A DNA stretch of 64,000 bases from Eremophila alpestris peregrina (Eukaryota; Chordata; Aves; Passeriformes; Alaudidae), in contig WMCF01000007.1 in assembly GCA_009792885.1 (NCBI GenBank), positions 6,847,267 through 6,911,266 of the forward strand, written 5' to 3'. The notes under the pieces are model-generated. The model was not told the origin of the DNA. It searched no databases and saw nothing but the letters and a program-made list of their open reading frames with translations. The translations under genes were made by a program, and so were the position numbers. Positions 12,561-26,800 of the stretch are shown here, one piece after another. The stretch's first letter is position 1. Each line of letters opens with the position of its first letter.

Positions 12561-15500
12561 GAATAATAGTTTAATACCAGCCTATTCACTAATTCACTAC
12601 TTGGTATTTACAATTAACCAAGAGTTAGTCAGTGCTTCAACTCCTCTAGGCTCCCCAGAGGATAGGTAAAAATTATTACTTTAGAATGTTTCTAATTCTG
12701 AAGAACAAAGCAGAAGAAGCCAGAAATGTTCACTGAAATATCACTTCTACATCTACTGCTACTAAACATTATTGTGACACTAGGTTTAACAGTGGCATGA
12801 AACTATAAAAAATGAATAAATTTCATGAGTTTAACATTAATTTGAGTTATGAAAATGTTTGCATAACAGCAGCATAGTTATATTTCAGAAAGATCTAAAA
12901 TGATGAAATGTGTAAACACCAAATGCAAACAGTAGAATGGTATAATCTTGTGTTCTTGAAATTTGAGACATTAACTTTTTTTCTTCAGTCTGTTATTTCT
13001 AATCCTAATTAATTGCCTGGTTACCAAGTCTAACTAGCAATGATTTGAGCTCCTTTAATCAGATGAAAAATCATACAAAGAAAAAGGAAATATATCTGAG
13101 ACTTTTTTTTTAAACTGTTCACAGTCACTTTCTTTTTCTATTTTTTTCCCTTGGCACTCTTATTAATTTTATAATTTCTAGACTGCCAGATCACAGATTT
13201 AGCATTTCAGTCTGGACTTTCCCAACTGCAAATTCAGTCTCTCTATGGATTTTCATTACAAATATGCTGCTACCAGTTTATATATTTTTTAAGATGTCCA
13301 GTATCTCAGCAGTTCCACCAAAACTCTCCTCCTTTACTCTTTTTCAGTAACTATGTACATTACATTTGCTTTCATACAAGTGCACATGGAGCATGTACAA
13401 ATGAAATATCAAATCAAACCATTAGTCATAACAAACTACTGCAATTACAGTACCAATCTAAGTTTACAAAGCAGGGTTTAAATGACAGCTCCTAGTCTGC
13501 ATCCCAGAAAATCAAGTTACATATTTGAAAGTAACCAAAGTCCAAAATCTGGATTTAACTATCTAATTTTAGGAAACCAAGCCTTAAGCCACTGGTCCAA
13601 ATGTTAATCATTGCCTGATCATGATTCACTCAGTTCAGTCCCATAAATTCTACCCCCTCTCTGCTGTATAATACATTGTAATGCAGATAACATTAATACA
13701 ACACTTGCCACTGTGATCCATGTGTGCATTATCTAAGGAAGGGCTTAAAATCCTTCAAGGTCTTTTCATCTTGCCAGAAATGTCATAGAGGTTTCTGTAC
13801 ATGAACTGACTTTTCCATCCATTTCTTTCAGAAAAGTGAGGGCAAAAAATCCAACCAAAGTAAGTAAACAACATTCCTTATACAGTACCTTTCTTTTTGT
13901 TACACAGAAGTTGTGTTTTCAATAAAAGCAGCTACTGCTGAATGTCTGCAGTGAGTCTAAATAACTTGGGCACCCATTCCTTGAGCTATGTGAATAATTA
14001 TTGTGGGGAGTTTTCTGGTTGATTCCACAAAATAAAACAAACCACCTTGAAACTTTGTAAGAATTAAAACAAAGATACTGGATCATATTATCCACTGTGC
14101 TATACAAAAATAAATGTATATGACTTCAAATAAGGCTAAATTCTGAAATCAAAGTAGATAAGTATCATTTTGACAGAACTGAACTGAAATACATAGGTTT
14201 TCCCAATTTTTTTTATGGAGCAAAAAAAAAAAAATAACAATTCAAGGGTCAATCTGCACAATTTTAGTAAAGTTTGTTTCCTGAAAACTTCACTTGGATT
14301 CCCATAACTTCTATTACAAATTGGAGAAGTTCATTTCTTTTACCACCTCTTAAAATGTCATCTGAAGTTGCTATAGGTGTGAAAAAGATAATAAATATCA
14401 CCAAAGCAATCTTGAGCTGTAGGGAAATTGAGAGTACCAAGATCTAAAGAACAAATTAATCTTGGCTACTGCTCAGCTGCTTCCCAGCAAGCTGGCTCCA
14501 GGAATTCTTTGCTCCTTTGAGATCACAGTGGTCTATTTATTTCTTTTTAGGAAGGAAAGTTCCCACTAAGTGATGTTTCTAAAAGTATATCCAAGAAAAT
14601 TTATGAATTAATAATAGTTAAGATTCATACAATCAAATTATAAAGCTAAGGGTCACTCAAGCTTCTAGGATTAGGACAAGTCAGCTGATAATATTTTGAG
14701 ACTGTTTTTTTCCTGAAGCAAGATTTTTTTTTTTTACTTCTACCAAAAAGAGAAAAATTTAATTTTTAATACTTCAAGTATATATGTCCAGTATACTGGT
14801 CATGCACAGGAGTTTAGAAGCAGCACTGCAGAGGAAAGGAATTAGAAAGGTAACTGTGAAGATTCAGAAACCTGATAACCATGCTAGCCAGAAGACATGA
14901 ATGGCTCTAACTTGGGTTTTTCTATGGACATTAAAAATAAAAATATGATACAGGTGACACAAATATAAATGAGGTTTAAGAGCAGCTGAAAGGATGAATC
15001 TGAGTTATAACACTTCAGAAAGACAGATACTGTTGTATCATAGTCATTTATTTCTTTCTCAAAGGAAATCCTAAATGGAAGTAGCAAAGATCGTTTGGAT
15101 TAGCACAGAATATTTTAAGGTGAACTTCTGTAGTCAAATACTTGTGAATTCAGGTAATCTTGCCCCAAAGATTACACAATAAAAACACCTGAAGACTCAG
15201 AAATAAACTAGTCATGTCATCATATTTGTGATGAAATACAGCACACAGTATGAAGCCTAAGGATTTGCAAAGCCTGCAAATTCGTGATTTGAAAAAGAGA
15301 AGTTTATGAGGAACTGGGGTATGAACAAAGCTTTTTGAAATTTATAAAATAGAAGTACCACTTGGCCATTTCTACCAACCACAAAAAGTTGATAAGGTTA
15401 GGAACATAGATGTATTCATATGAAAGTCACATAAGACCAGGGAGAGCCCTGGGATTTTTTTTTTTCAACTTTAGGACATGAAAAAGAAGCCACAGTATGT

Positions 15501-18500
15501 AATTAAAAGAGAAAGGTACTCCCCAGCTGTTTCTTAGAAGTTCCCAGAAATAAACCTCAGACTCAGCCAGTGTTACTAGGGTCAGAATTTCCATGCCAAG
15601 CAGTGAAACCGAGGGGACTGAAGAAAAGACATGTAGTTCTAATGCACTAATAATGACTTGTCTCCTTAGGTTTTTATAGAATGTCATACATTCAGTTCTT
15701 GAGCATTTCTGCCCCAATACTCACAGGAGTCCTCTGCTGTGAGCAGGACAACTGGTGTACCAAAAGCATGGGTAACACTAGCACAAATGAACTCCAGGAG
15801 AATATATTATTTGCCAGCCATCCAACCTTTCTTCATATATATTTTCAACTGTGCAGTACCTGAAGCTGTAGAACTGACAGCTACAAGGCTTTGGAAAAAA
15901 ACATACAACGTTTTGGGACATATATTTCCAATTTTTTTGTAAGGAAGTTATTTGCATTGTTTCATAAATCTGGTGCATGGCCCAGTCTTTCTGTAAGTCT
16001 GACAGACAGCATAGCTTCATACTTCATGCCTCCTTTTTTTCTTTGCATATTCTGGTTTAGAGAGACCTGAAGTCTGTCAGCAGTTTTCTGAATTTGTCAT
16101 GGTAATTTTAAGCTGCTTTTGTTCAAATAAAAGAACTAAGATGAAAGACACATACAGAAATAATTTATCTTCAAGCTGGAAATACTGTTCAAATAATTCC
16201 TTAACTATTCTTGCACTTCATTCATCCTGGAAAGCAATTTTCTTCAGTTTGTTACAGAGCTCGTGATACAGGAATAGGCTTTCCATTTCTGCTTCTAACG
16301 GTTTCCAAGGAGATCTAACCTGCCATTCTTACAGTTCAAGGTCATATAGTTTTTGTCTGAAAGTCCTTTCATTCATTAATTAGTTATTATTATATGAAGT
16401 CAAATTCATTATGGGATTTAGACCGAGATGCTTCTGTTGTGCCTTTCAGCTTTCTCTTAGCTTGTTTTGTTCTTGAGAGGAGAAACCACTTTTGAACTAT
16501 TTCTCTGTGTCAGTAAGACTCTCAGGCAGTCAAAATAAGATTTGGCCTTCTGCAAATGCAGCTACATCTTTGTTTATTGAGTGCTGACATATTCTTATAA
16601 TAGAAAACAAAAACCTTAGAATACAAGCAGGTTGATTACATCTCTCTCTGCAGCAGAGGTGACCTTCATCTTGTTACACATGTGTCCTGAAGGGAATCAG
16701 AGAGAACTTGCTGGTAAATCTGAGCCTCTTCCTACACACGTGACACAGCTCACTCAACTACAGTCATCATCACTTCATACATGGACTAAAGATCACCTTC
16801 TGCTTTTCTTTTTCAAACAGAATAGCATATCATTAATAAGAATCAAGGTCAGGAGGTCCCCAAAGGTTATGATGGCCAGGTAACATTCTTCTGATCATCA
16901 AGATTTATCTCAATAAGATTAACACTGTTTCTTGCTTCACCTGTACTGCCTCCAGCCCTGCACACAGACCCTGATGCAGAGTAAAACTAAGTAATGGAAG
17001 GTCACTCTGCCCATTTCTATTCCATTCAAATGAACCCTTGGAGGTTCAGACATGGTAGGAAGTGTGTGCATTCTTGAGAATCCTGAAAATGTTAAACCTC
17101 TCCCCAGACACTACAACTGAACTCTCTCAAATTTCCAAAAGCCGCTCTGTGTCTTAATATAATTAGAGCCATCTTGGTATCCTTGCTTCCTACAGCTGTT
17201 CCTTACGACTGCAAGTAACCTGTCAGAAAATCCAGCTCCCTGGTAGGAAGAGAAGACTGACAGATGGTGAATAAATTCAAGGCTAGCTTATTTTTATAAC
17301 TGGAAAATAACTTTCAGACATCCTGGTGGTCTACAGATTGTTTCCAGGTCTTTTCCGTTTTTATGAAAGATAAAATATGACTTGGATTCATGATCAGGCA
17401 ATTTAATTTTAGCCAATTGCAGAGAAAAGTAAGTGCCAGTTCTTATTCTAAACTTTAACCTTCTGAGCCACTGAGACATCTTACATAAAAATTATTGCAA
17501 TAATAATAATATTTTCTGGTTTACAACTGATTTACCAGGAAATTAATAGTTGGTTTTATGAACACATTAAGCAGATGGTACCTATTGTTGAAATTATCCC
17601 ATAAAAGTACATGCGTTTAGACTTGGTTACAATGCAGTGCATTAGACTCTTTCAAAGGACTGGTGTAGGGATTTTTTTAATTTATTTTTTTTTAACAAGA
17701 CATTTTAAATCTATAGCATGCAACCTTGGAGTTAACTGTGGTGACTCCATAGATACATTGATTGAACAATTATTGCCATAACCATTTTTCCTCAGAAGGA
17801 GGAAAGAAAAATATTAATGTAAATAACTTGCACAGTTAGAATTCTGATCTCTCACTAGTTTGATCACAATCACTGACAAACTGAATAGCTGTTATAAAAG
17901 TTAAAGAATGGAGTAGAAACTCCTGACCCCATTGAAGTTACCTTTAAACTTGCCTTTAGTTTCTGCAAAGCTTCAATATTCCTCAATAGCACTCTTGAAG
18001 CAATCATGTTATCTGGAAGAAACTTTCAGAGATCTGCTGCCATTCTTCTACAATTTAAACATTCCATTCCACAAGAATTCCCTCTGAAATTCACTGCAAA
18101 CTGCCCTTGACTAACAGGAATGATATAATGACTGCACATGTACTTCTGCCTAGTTTTAAGATAGACTTTTTCATACTCTATCATTAATTCAGACTCAGTA
18201 TCATTCATTCACTGAAACTGTGTGAAGTTAGGAGTTTCAAATCAATTCTATATTTCCTAATCCTCTACATAATATTTAAGGGCATTACAGGAGCATATTG
18301 TACAGCATTATACATGCAGCCTGCAGTCCCAACAACAGTCCTGTTGTTGACTTTGTACCATCTCCAAATTAACAGGTACTGAAACTGGCCTGGGTACTTG
18401 TGTGGTAACTGGCAACCCTGTCACTGTGCAGGTGAACAAAGACTAGAGAGAAAAAATCATGTATTAGAAATATCTACAAACCATCTCTTTAATTCCCTCA

Positions 18501-19398
18501 AGTCAAGCAAAAGGTGGAAATATTTTTAATAACTTCACACTTCACTTAAAAAAATTTTAGCACTGAAAGAAACGGTTAAAGAAATTATTGCTGAACTCAA
18601 TGTGAGAGAATACACACCTGTATGAAAACTGATCCTCCTTACACATACGAACTGCAACTTGATCAGAAATCTTCCAAGCTACATGACTACAGCTAAGGCT
18701 CCAAAACCTTTTTAAAAGAGGTCAGTGACCTGACATTCAAAAGTGGTGATTCTGCCATCCATTCTTTACAGCATGGCTGCAGAAATATTAAAGCAACTGG
18801 ATGAACATATTTGTCCTACTGACAGAAAAGAAAAACAAGACCTCTACGAATCACTGGGTGCTCAGCAGAGTGGAAAATCAAGCTTAAAAAGCAGATATCT
18901 AAATTTAAATGGAAGAACATAATTTTTGGCACAGATCTGTGCCTCCTAACTTCTGGCAATTCCATTCTCCTCAGCTATGAGGAAAGGTATCCACATACAG
19001 AAGGCAATTTAGGTGTTATTTGGACTGTGTCTATACTAAACTGAAAGGGAACTTAATGAGATATGTAGATGCTCCTAAATTAGGTGTCAATTAAATTACT
19101 AAAATTAAGTTGGATATATTACCGCTAAATTTAGGTCTTAGACACATTCTCAAAACTAGAAAAATAAATTCACTTAAAGGTGTTGTGCTTAAGCAAATGT
19201 AGAAACATTCCCAGCAGACATCTAAAAGCCAACCTTAACTACAGTTAGTTGCAACAAAAAAAAAAAAGTAATTTTTACTTTGTTTCAAAAAATTATGCAT
19301 AAAGCACAACGTCCCAATTATGCCAGTCTATAAATTTGTGGCAATTTATTACAACCTCTCAATACAAAGTGATGGCTAAACCACTGAGAACAACTGAC
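12561..19398. other. Unique AT-rich sequence, no gene seen
   Basis: Nearly 7 kb without a recognisable exon, transposon end or RNA gene. Open frames of 60-96 codons are scattered on both strands without recognisable translation. A perfect 12-bp palindrome, CCAGTATACTGG, lies at 14788-14799. The 17500-17780 part is motif-like (TAATA, TGATTTA and retained CpG in 'acatgcgtttag') but was not strong enough for a separate call. Confidence 0.55.
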
Positions 19399-19614
19399 CT
19401 GGAAACCTGGATTCCTGTGCTCCAAAGTGGTTGCAGGCAGCCTGATGAGGAGGTTTGGCAGGAGGAATGGCAGGAGCCCTGGCAGGTTTCTGATTAAAAG
19501 GATCAGCTGGAATAGCATCAAAACTTGGGCCACCAACATGCAAACAACTGCTGGGAAGTTCTTTGGTGCATTCTAAATTTATGTATACATGACCCAATAT
19601 TGCTTCTGGCTTTA
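19399..19614 (-). CDS. Candidate internal exon, proline-rich; gene not recognised
   Basis: On the minus strand an open block of 216 bases (72 codons, a multiple of three) is bounded by an acceptor-like 'gccattttcag' and a donor-like CCAG/gtcagt. Both boundaries split a codon after its first base, so the exon would be symmetric (phase 1-1) and skippable. The translation includes VYINL, which fits a Grb2-type pYxN SH2-ligand pattern, then FDAIPADPF, then a proline-rich stretch PARAPAIPPAKPPHQ of the kind that binds SH3 domains. Together these would suit a cytoplasmic signalling or endocytic adaptor, but I do not recognise the protein. Against it, the polypyrimidine tract is weak, no partner exon was found nearby, and the open frame (19376-19627) is within chance length for the window. 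Confidence 0.3.
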
Positions 19615-20559
19615 CTGAAAATGGCATGCTACTTCAATTACACGGGATGCATCACAGACCAAAAACAGTAATCTATCTGAGAAGTTTTTAAATCAACCCA
19701 GCCTCTCCTCAGGATATTTGCAGACTCACTCTGTTGCAAAAAGCATTTTATTTGGGTGCATACAGGCTGACTTCACTAGATTCTTATCAGTTACTGACAA
19801 TTATGGTAGATTGGTGGGCACCTACACCAATCTGGGTAAAGGGCAGTTTCCTTTGTTCTGTAACTCACCTGAGAAAGTTAAATAAGGGTGGATGTTTAGA
19901 CAGAAACATCCTGGGAAAGCAAGAACTGCAAACTATACAGCAGTTAATAAGAGAAGAGTATTCTAGAGCCTCACAGAAAGCCATACCAGCCCTGGAAAAA
20001 AAAACTTACTCTGAAATCAAGATTCTAGGCACTTCACAGGACGAAATACTACATTAGTTGTTATGAAAGCTTGGCTGTACACACACTGCTTTCCTGTTTG
20101 TTCCTAAAGAAAAGTAGCTATTGTTTATCTCTTAAAATGAGAAACACCTTTGAAGACACAGAATGTTTGTCACCCTACACTATGGAAGTGGCTCAGATCT
20201 TCAATGTTTCAGGGAAAGCTTTGTCACCGGTTTCAGCAGCTCAGGAATTTTCCATCTGATCCCTTTTTTCTTCACCTTATACAAAGTAATAAATTGCACA
20301 AACCACTGAGTGAATGAAACCCACTAAAATCAGCTCTGAAAATATCAATGATTACACTGAGGTCTGGTTTTGTGTTTTTAAACAACAATATACACAAAGA
20401 TGCAATCTCTCCTAGCCTCAAGTGAGCTAAGCCTAGACTAGAACAAGAAATACACTATAAAGTTGTATTCCCTATCAACTCCTGGAGGTTAGACCCTTGA
20501 GCAAGGGTAATTTAGCACTGAAATTACATTGTCTTTTCTTGGAAATATCTGTGATCTTC
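19615..20559. other. Unique sequence, no gene seen
   Basis: A plus-strand open frame of 107 codons (19734-20057) is present but has no recognisable domain and no convincing splice context. No repeat end or RNA gene was seen. Confidence 0.5.
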
Positions 20560-20830
20560 ACCATCTGTTTCATGCAATGAAATAAAGTTGTTGATGTGAT
20601 GCTGCACCTTCTATGTCAGAATAAAGGCCAGTTCCTATTTGCATCCAGCAAGGGGGAAAAAAAGTAATTATAAATTACAATTAAAACAAGCACATGATTT
20701 TCCATATATTAATGAAGCAAAGGTAGCTGCACTTGTTTACAGCTCCAATCAAATTCAGATCACATTAATTGGAATTTTCAGTTGCAGATGAGTAAGACTC
20801 TAGCAACCAGGTAGAGAAAGGGCTCTAATG
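20560..20830. promoter_or_regulatory. Candidate conserved non-coding element
   Basis: The block has closely spaced TAATTA/ATTAAT homeodomain-type cores (for example 'gtaattataaattacaatt', 'atattaatgaagc', 'cacattaattgg'), an ATTTGCAT octamer half ('cctatttgcatcc') and a 'gtttac' forkhead-like site within about 250 bases. No open frame or repeat accounts for it. The call rests on motif density alone and is inference. Confidence 0.25.
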
Positions 20831-23800
20831 AGTTTCCTCACCACAGAAAAATTATCTGGCAAACAGTACAAAGATCACTCAAATGAAAACAAATACTCAA
20901 CAAAGCAGATAATTGACTGCAATCTTAGTTAATAAGATGGCCCCAAACTGCCCTGCCAAAATGCCAAAGTATTTAAATATAAATGTTTATCTCTGTTAGC
21001 AAAGGAAGAAGAACTTCTATATTTTTCTGGGGAACTTCTATACAGTTTTATGGGAGCCTAAAGTAACTTAAAATTAATTATTTTATGTTGTTTCTGGTTT
21101 GAAGTTTTATTTTGGCATTGAATTTGATGATCTATGATCTAGAGTCCTTCCCAGCCTTTAAACCCAGCAGCAGCAGTATTTGTTTACAGTGCCAAAAGGG
21201 GATGCTAAAATGGGGGATTGATCACTAACATTTTTTAAAAGGTCTTTAATTATACTTGAGGATATTCTCAACATATATACACATCTGTGTACACACATAC
21301 ATACGTACACTACCACAATCTAATGACAATACAGCCAATGTAATCCATTTTGTTTCATTACAATCCATCGCCTTCAAATACTGAAACTGATGATCAGGGA
21401 AACAAGCATTCCAACAAGATTCCCACAATCTTTGTGCTGACCAATAAGTCCTTTCTTTAAAATAAATAAATAAAATAATCAAAAGTCCTTTCTACAATGC
21501 TGTATTAATGTCACTCACCATTAAAAAGCCTAGAATAGCATGCAAACAACAGAAATCCTCTGGTCAGCAAGATATTGCATATGTGGTGAGAATCCAGCCA
21601 ATCCAGTATTACTGCCTGCATACCATTATATGCTGTCTGCATACCATTAAACAGCTTAAGTGTTTCTCTTAACCAAGACAGAAACAGCTGACCATTTATT
21701 CCTGTTGCCTTGGAGAGCATGGCAGAGCAAGTATGTGCTTTTCAAGGCAGGTTGTGGGAACTGGTTACAAGGGACAGAGTATTTAGCATGATTTCCTCAT
21801 TATGTCCATCTCATGTCTCCCCTTTCTGTTCATCCACCAATCTATATGACTAGATAATGACAACAACTGTTTTTTGGAGTAATACCTGTATTCAAACTAT
21901 GTCAGCTCCATCCAAAAAAAACATACATAATAAGTTTATAACAGAGTTTTCTAAACTACATAAAGTAAGGTGTCATTGTAAAGAATGAAAAAACAAATGT
22001 CCATTATAACCTTAGTAACATTTGATCTTTGAATTGCTGATTCCGCATCCTCCCCACTATTTCAGGGAGAATGGGGTTACACAGAGCTAGTTTTAAAAGC
22101 CTTTACATTTAAAATTTAAATTAAAATCTTTCTAATGTCAGATTTTCGTGAATGGGTTACTAATAATACAGCAGCTCCTCCTGGAAGTCTCAACAAGAAT
22201 TCACAGTGTGTTGCCATCTTTGTTAACATAACTTCTAATCATACCAATGAAAGGTCCTAGAAACAGACTAAAGCAGATGGTGACCTGCTACTGAACTGAG
22301 CAAAGTCAGAGACCTAAGAAAGTACATAAACTTTATCTAGATCTTTATCTAGACTTCATGGTTCCTTCTTCCCCACAACCATCAACAAACTTTCAGACTT
22401 CTTTCTTCATAGTTACAAATCCCTGTTACCTTTTTATATGTTGACCTTTCTAATTTCCTCATGGATATGCCAACCCTAAAGGGAGAAGGCTGACAGTGAA
22501 GCAGCTATGGGGCAGACACACATTCCCACTTCAGCAGGCTTCCCACTCTCAAGAAAAGTGTTTTGGTTCTTCCATTTCATTCCCCTTCACCTGATTCTGA
22601 AAGGACAACATAAACCTCTGCTACATTTGCTTAGCCTCTTACCTCCACGTTTTAAAACTAAACTTCTAACACTTTGAGTAGTAAATGATCCTTAAAATTG
22701 AAAAAGCAAAGGCATGCCAGGCCCTAGAACACATGAAAAGCAGGAGGGAAATAAAAACAAACCACCAATCCTCCTCTGCAGCCTCCCCTCTGCTACAGCA
22801 AAGGATTATACTATTTCAAATCACTTCAAGCCAATTTCTTTCACAAATCAAAAATACAGATTCATAGTGATGATGGTGGTGAACAATAATACTTATTTTG
22901 TTATGTATGGTATACATCTAGTATAACTGGCACTGTTATAGATGTGGAGAAAAAATGGCCTCATTCTGAAATAACCTTTTCACATATGTGAGCAGAAGGA
23001 AATCCATCAGTATAATTGCAATGAAAAATACAGGAGTGTAACTTCCTCGTTGATAGCAATTTGAACTGAAGCAACTCACAAGCATGACCCTCACGCAGCT
23101 CCTGCTACTTGCTGAGGGTGTGACAAGGAGGATCAAGATATGACATAACACACAGACAGATTCCCAAATGGACAACCATATCAGAAAACTGCAAATTCAC
23201 TATGAATACATAGTATACTTAAAGAGAATCTTCTTGTATTGGATCAAGGTACACATTCCAGTTCCTTTCTTCTTTCTTTCACAAAGGTGCCAAGTCCATG
23301 ATTACCTCTAAGCATTAAAAAAACTACAAGATTTCACTTTCACACTATGGCAGATTTCCCCTGATAGGAATCCCAGTAACACAGACCTCTGTGTTGGATG
23401 GTATCTGCATTTACATATTACTTTGATTTATTCTGTCATCTTGAGGAAACCAGTTAAATGCTCTCCTTCAATTCCTTCACAATGGAGATACTAATCCTTA
23501 ATTCCAGATAAGGTCTTCCACTAGCTGTGGCAATAAAAGTACTGTGTAATTAGATTGTATTACAACCAGTCTTACAAATTCTTTTATATGTATTTTTACA
23601 ATTTTAGATGGATTTTAGTAACTGCAAAAAAAAAAATTAAAGAGGCCTATTTCCTTGACCTAGTTCAGCCAAAGAGTTACTGGTTTATGCCTCTCATACC
23701 TAACTACCTTTGGAGTTCAAATTCAACAGAAAGTATCTCTGATACAATTGCACTTCCTTCACTAATAAAGGGTATAAGCAAATATATAAAAAAAAATTTC

Positions 23801-26800
23801 ATTTTGGATAAAAGGCTACTAAGTTTCTAGCAAGCTTTTATGTGACGAGAAGCAAAGAATCATCAAAAAGTGAACAAATACTAACAGCTCTGATCTTCCC
23901 AAATCTGAACTCTAAGCTGATGCACGGAGGCAGCAAACTCTGAAGCAAAGGATCCTTGTGGTTTTCCAGCTGGAACAAGAAGCCAGCAGACGATAAAGGG
24001 CAATCTGCCCAAGTTTCCTCAGGTATTTCTGCTAATGTGTAGTTTTCATCTGCGTCATTCGTCATATTTCAACCAGGGCACAGATGGGATCTACTGGCAT
24101 CTACATAAGTGCATGTATTAACAAGAGCATTAAAATAACAAGAAACCTAGAAGCCATTTGGCATGCTGTTGGTCTATGCTACCATACTGTAAGGAAAGAA
24201 AACTGAAAAACATTCCTTTGTAAAGGAATTAAAGGAATATGAAACAGAGGTATATTTTAAAAGAGCAGAAGCACACAATATTCCAAAGGAAATAACATGA
24301 CATTATATCCACAGCTGTGATAATATTAGTATAGTGACCCATGATTACATACCAAGCAAACTGGAATTATTATATTATATAGAAAAATGTGCTGAACCAG
24401 AAAAAAAAATATTAAGAGAAGGGGACGTAAAGCACTTTTAATGCAAATCCAAACACAATATCTTTCAATGCACCTGCTATTTGTTTCTGTCAGACCTGTC
24501 AGTCAGTTATTTAGATGAGAGATTGGAAGCAATAGCATTATGTGTCTGCTAGTAGAAGCTGCTATTATTATTACAGAAAGGAGAATCTTGTAGGAAGTAG
24601 AGAATCAAGAGAAGTGTTGCTGAGAGATAAAAATGGAAATAAATGGGATGAGTTTCTGTTACTCATAAGGACATAAAAGGAGACATATTAAAAGGGGCAA
24701 GGACTGGCCAAAAGTTGGGTCAAATCTCACATGTCTTTTGGAAACCATAATTTAACCAAATCTCTCTCACTTCAATCCATTAGTGGAGGCTCGTAGAGGA
24801 TGGGGTTCAGTGGAATGGAAATCTAATTTCAAAAGCATTGTGCTCCCTATATACCATCTACTCTGTACCCAGTGCAATTTACAGCAGTTTCAAGAAATTA
24901 TCTAATTTTTGCTTTCTGTAATTCCCTATCAAGCAGAACATTTCCATGCCATAACATATTTGAATAGGGATCATTAATATCAGAGCCTGGAAACAGAACA
25001 AGTGCTCAGTCCTTTTGGCATCTTTCTTAGTGCCATATCACATAGGGAAATGTCTCAGGATCCTTGGAGACCTCACCAGTAAACCAAATAAAAGAAATAC
25101 TACTTAAGTTTCTGAATTCAGTGAGAAGAATAGTATGCTAACCATCTCCTCACATCACCATATTAAAAAATATAACAGCAATACCTAACCCATATTTCTT
25201 TATACAAAGATGCATTCCCCCAAATCAGAGCTGAGGTATCAACGCACTGTACTTTATAGGTACCAACTTTCTCTGTCTAAATAACAGAAAAATCTGTCCA
25301 TAGCAGAAAGCTGACCTGATGGAACTCAAAACACTCCTATGATATAAATATTAAATTAAAAAATATTGGAAGAATAGCTTTATGCTTCCTTCCCCTTGCC
25401 CTTCCCCTACTACCAGGATTAAAAAAAAACATTCTTTCCTACTGTTCCCATAGAGAGAAATCCAGGTTCCTTAGAGTATTTGCCAGAACTGCTCAATTCT
25501 GCAGACCTGACTTTCACAGTAGGAGTATGTCTACTGCAGTCCCACTGAGAGGGTTGGTGAAAGTCTGCAGTCAGGGGTACTGTGATCTTGAAACTCGAAG
25601 TCAGATGTTTAATTTACGTATATTTGTTTTGTCAAATGCTAATCAAATATTGACATTAAGCAAGGCAAAACAAACTTGATCCTTGTGCATACTATGTCAA
25701 TCCTTTAAGCAGCATATTGCGTCCTGAGCAGGAAAGATTTTCTGCTCTGAGAGCAGTCCCGATAAAAGGAGTATTAACAATTACAAGCTATATTATTATG
25801 CAAAAAAAGTCATTATTTTATATCCTTAAATCTTCGTGAGAGGATGATTTCCTCAAAGGAAAGGAGAGTGCAGATCAATTACTGTAAAGGTGGAAAGGAA
25901 ATCACACATGACGTTAAGGCATGAAGGCAGAGGCAGTGGGCAGAGACAAGAAGGACACCACAGTCAGCAGCCAAGTGAAGAGAATCAGCTAAGGGAGATC
26001 CTGCAGAAAGAAAGGACAAAGGATTTTTCTCAGGAACTCACATCACTGAAGAAAAATATTCATGGAAGCATCCACAGGAGCCACATTAGACAGCTCAGTC
26101 ATGTGCACAAAGAGGGTCCTAAATTACATACAAAGAAATGGTCTAGGGTGCCTTAAAGGCCTTGAAGAGAGCCTGAAGGGCCTTTCCAGTGCTTAAATCC
26201 AAAAGACAGGATCTAATGTCCACGGACCATTTGACAACTTATTGAGAAGCCTGACTTCACATGTGGACTCACAGACTTCAGTGGGTCTATAATAACATCT
26301 TTCATACCATCAATTCATCAGTTACACAGTTTAGGGACTCAGACAGGAAGGATGTCTGCACTCATGTACTATACAATCATAGGGCTGACCTGAATTCCTC
26401 TGTAAAGCAAAGCACCATATTTAAGAGGAAAAGAAACTCCTTCAGTCTAAGCTACTATATTCCCCTAAGAGATAACACTGTTAGTCCCATATGTATGACA
26501 CTACTGTTGCTGTAAAAAATGTTTCACTGTGAGCAAAATATACACAATTAACCCAAGGGGAAAAAAAAAAAACTTTCAGCTTCATTATTATATATTTCCT
26601 TGTTGCTTAATTCCTGGGTCAAGTTTATTTATTTTTAATAAATGCACAGAAGATGGAAGTCACTTTGATGCATTTACTATTACTTGTATTCTTAAGAAGG
26701 ACTAGAGGGAACTTTCAGAGGTAATTAACATTATAACAATCAAGTGACAATGCTTAAGGGTGTAATAGAAAATATTGCAAAAGAACTGTCACAACGTACA

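Noticed and set aside
12561..12665. Possible continuation of the minus-strand CR1 tail
   Set aside because: Similarity to the CR1 3' region could not be followed by eye beyond 12560.
23838..24065. 75-codon minus-strand frame with several CpGs and an acidic start (MTNDADENYTLAEIPEETW)
   Set aside because: The composition looks somewhat protein-like, but there is no AG acceptor in front or GT donor within a suitable distance and the protein was not recognised.
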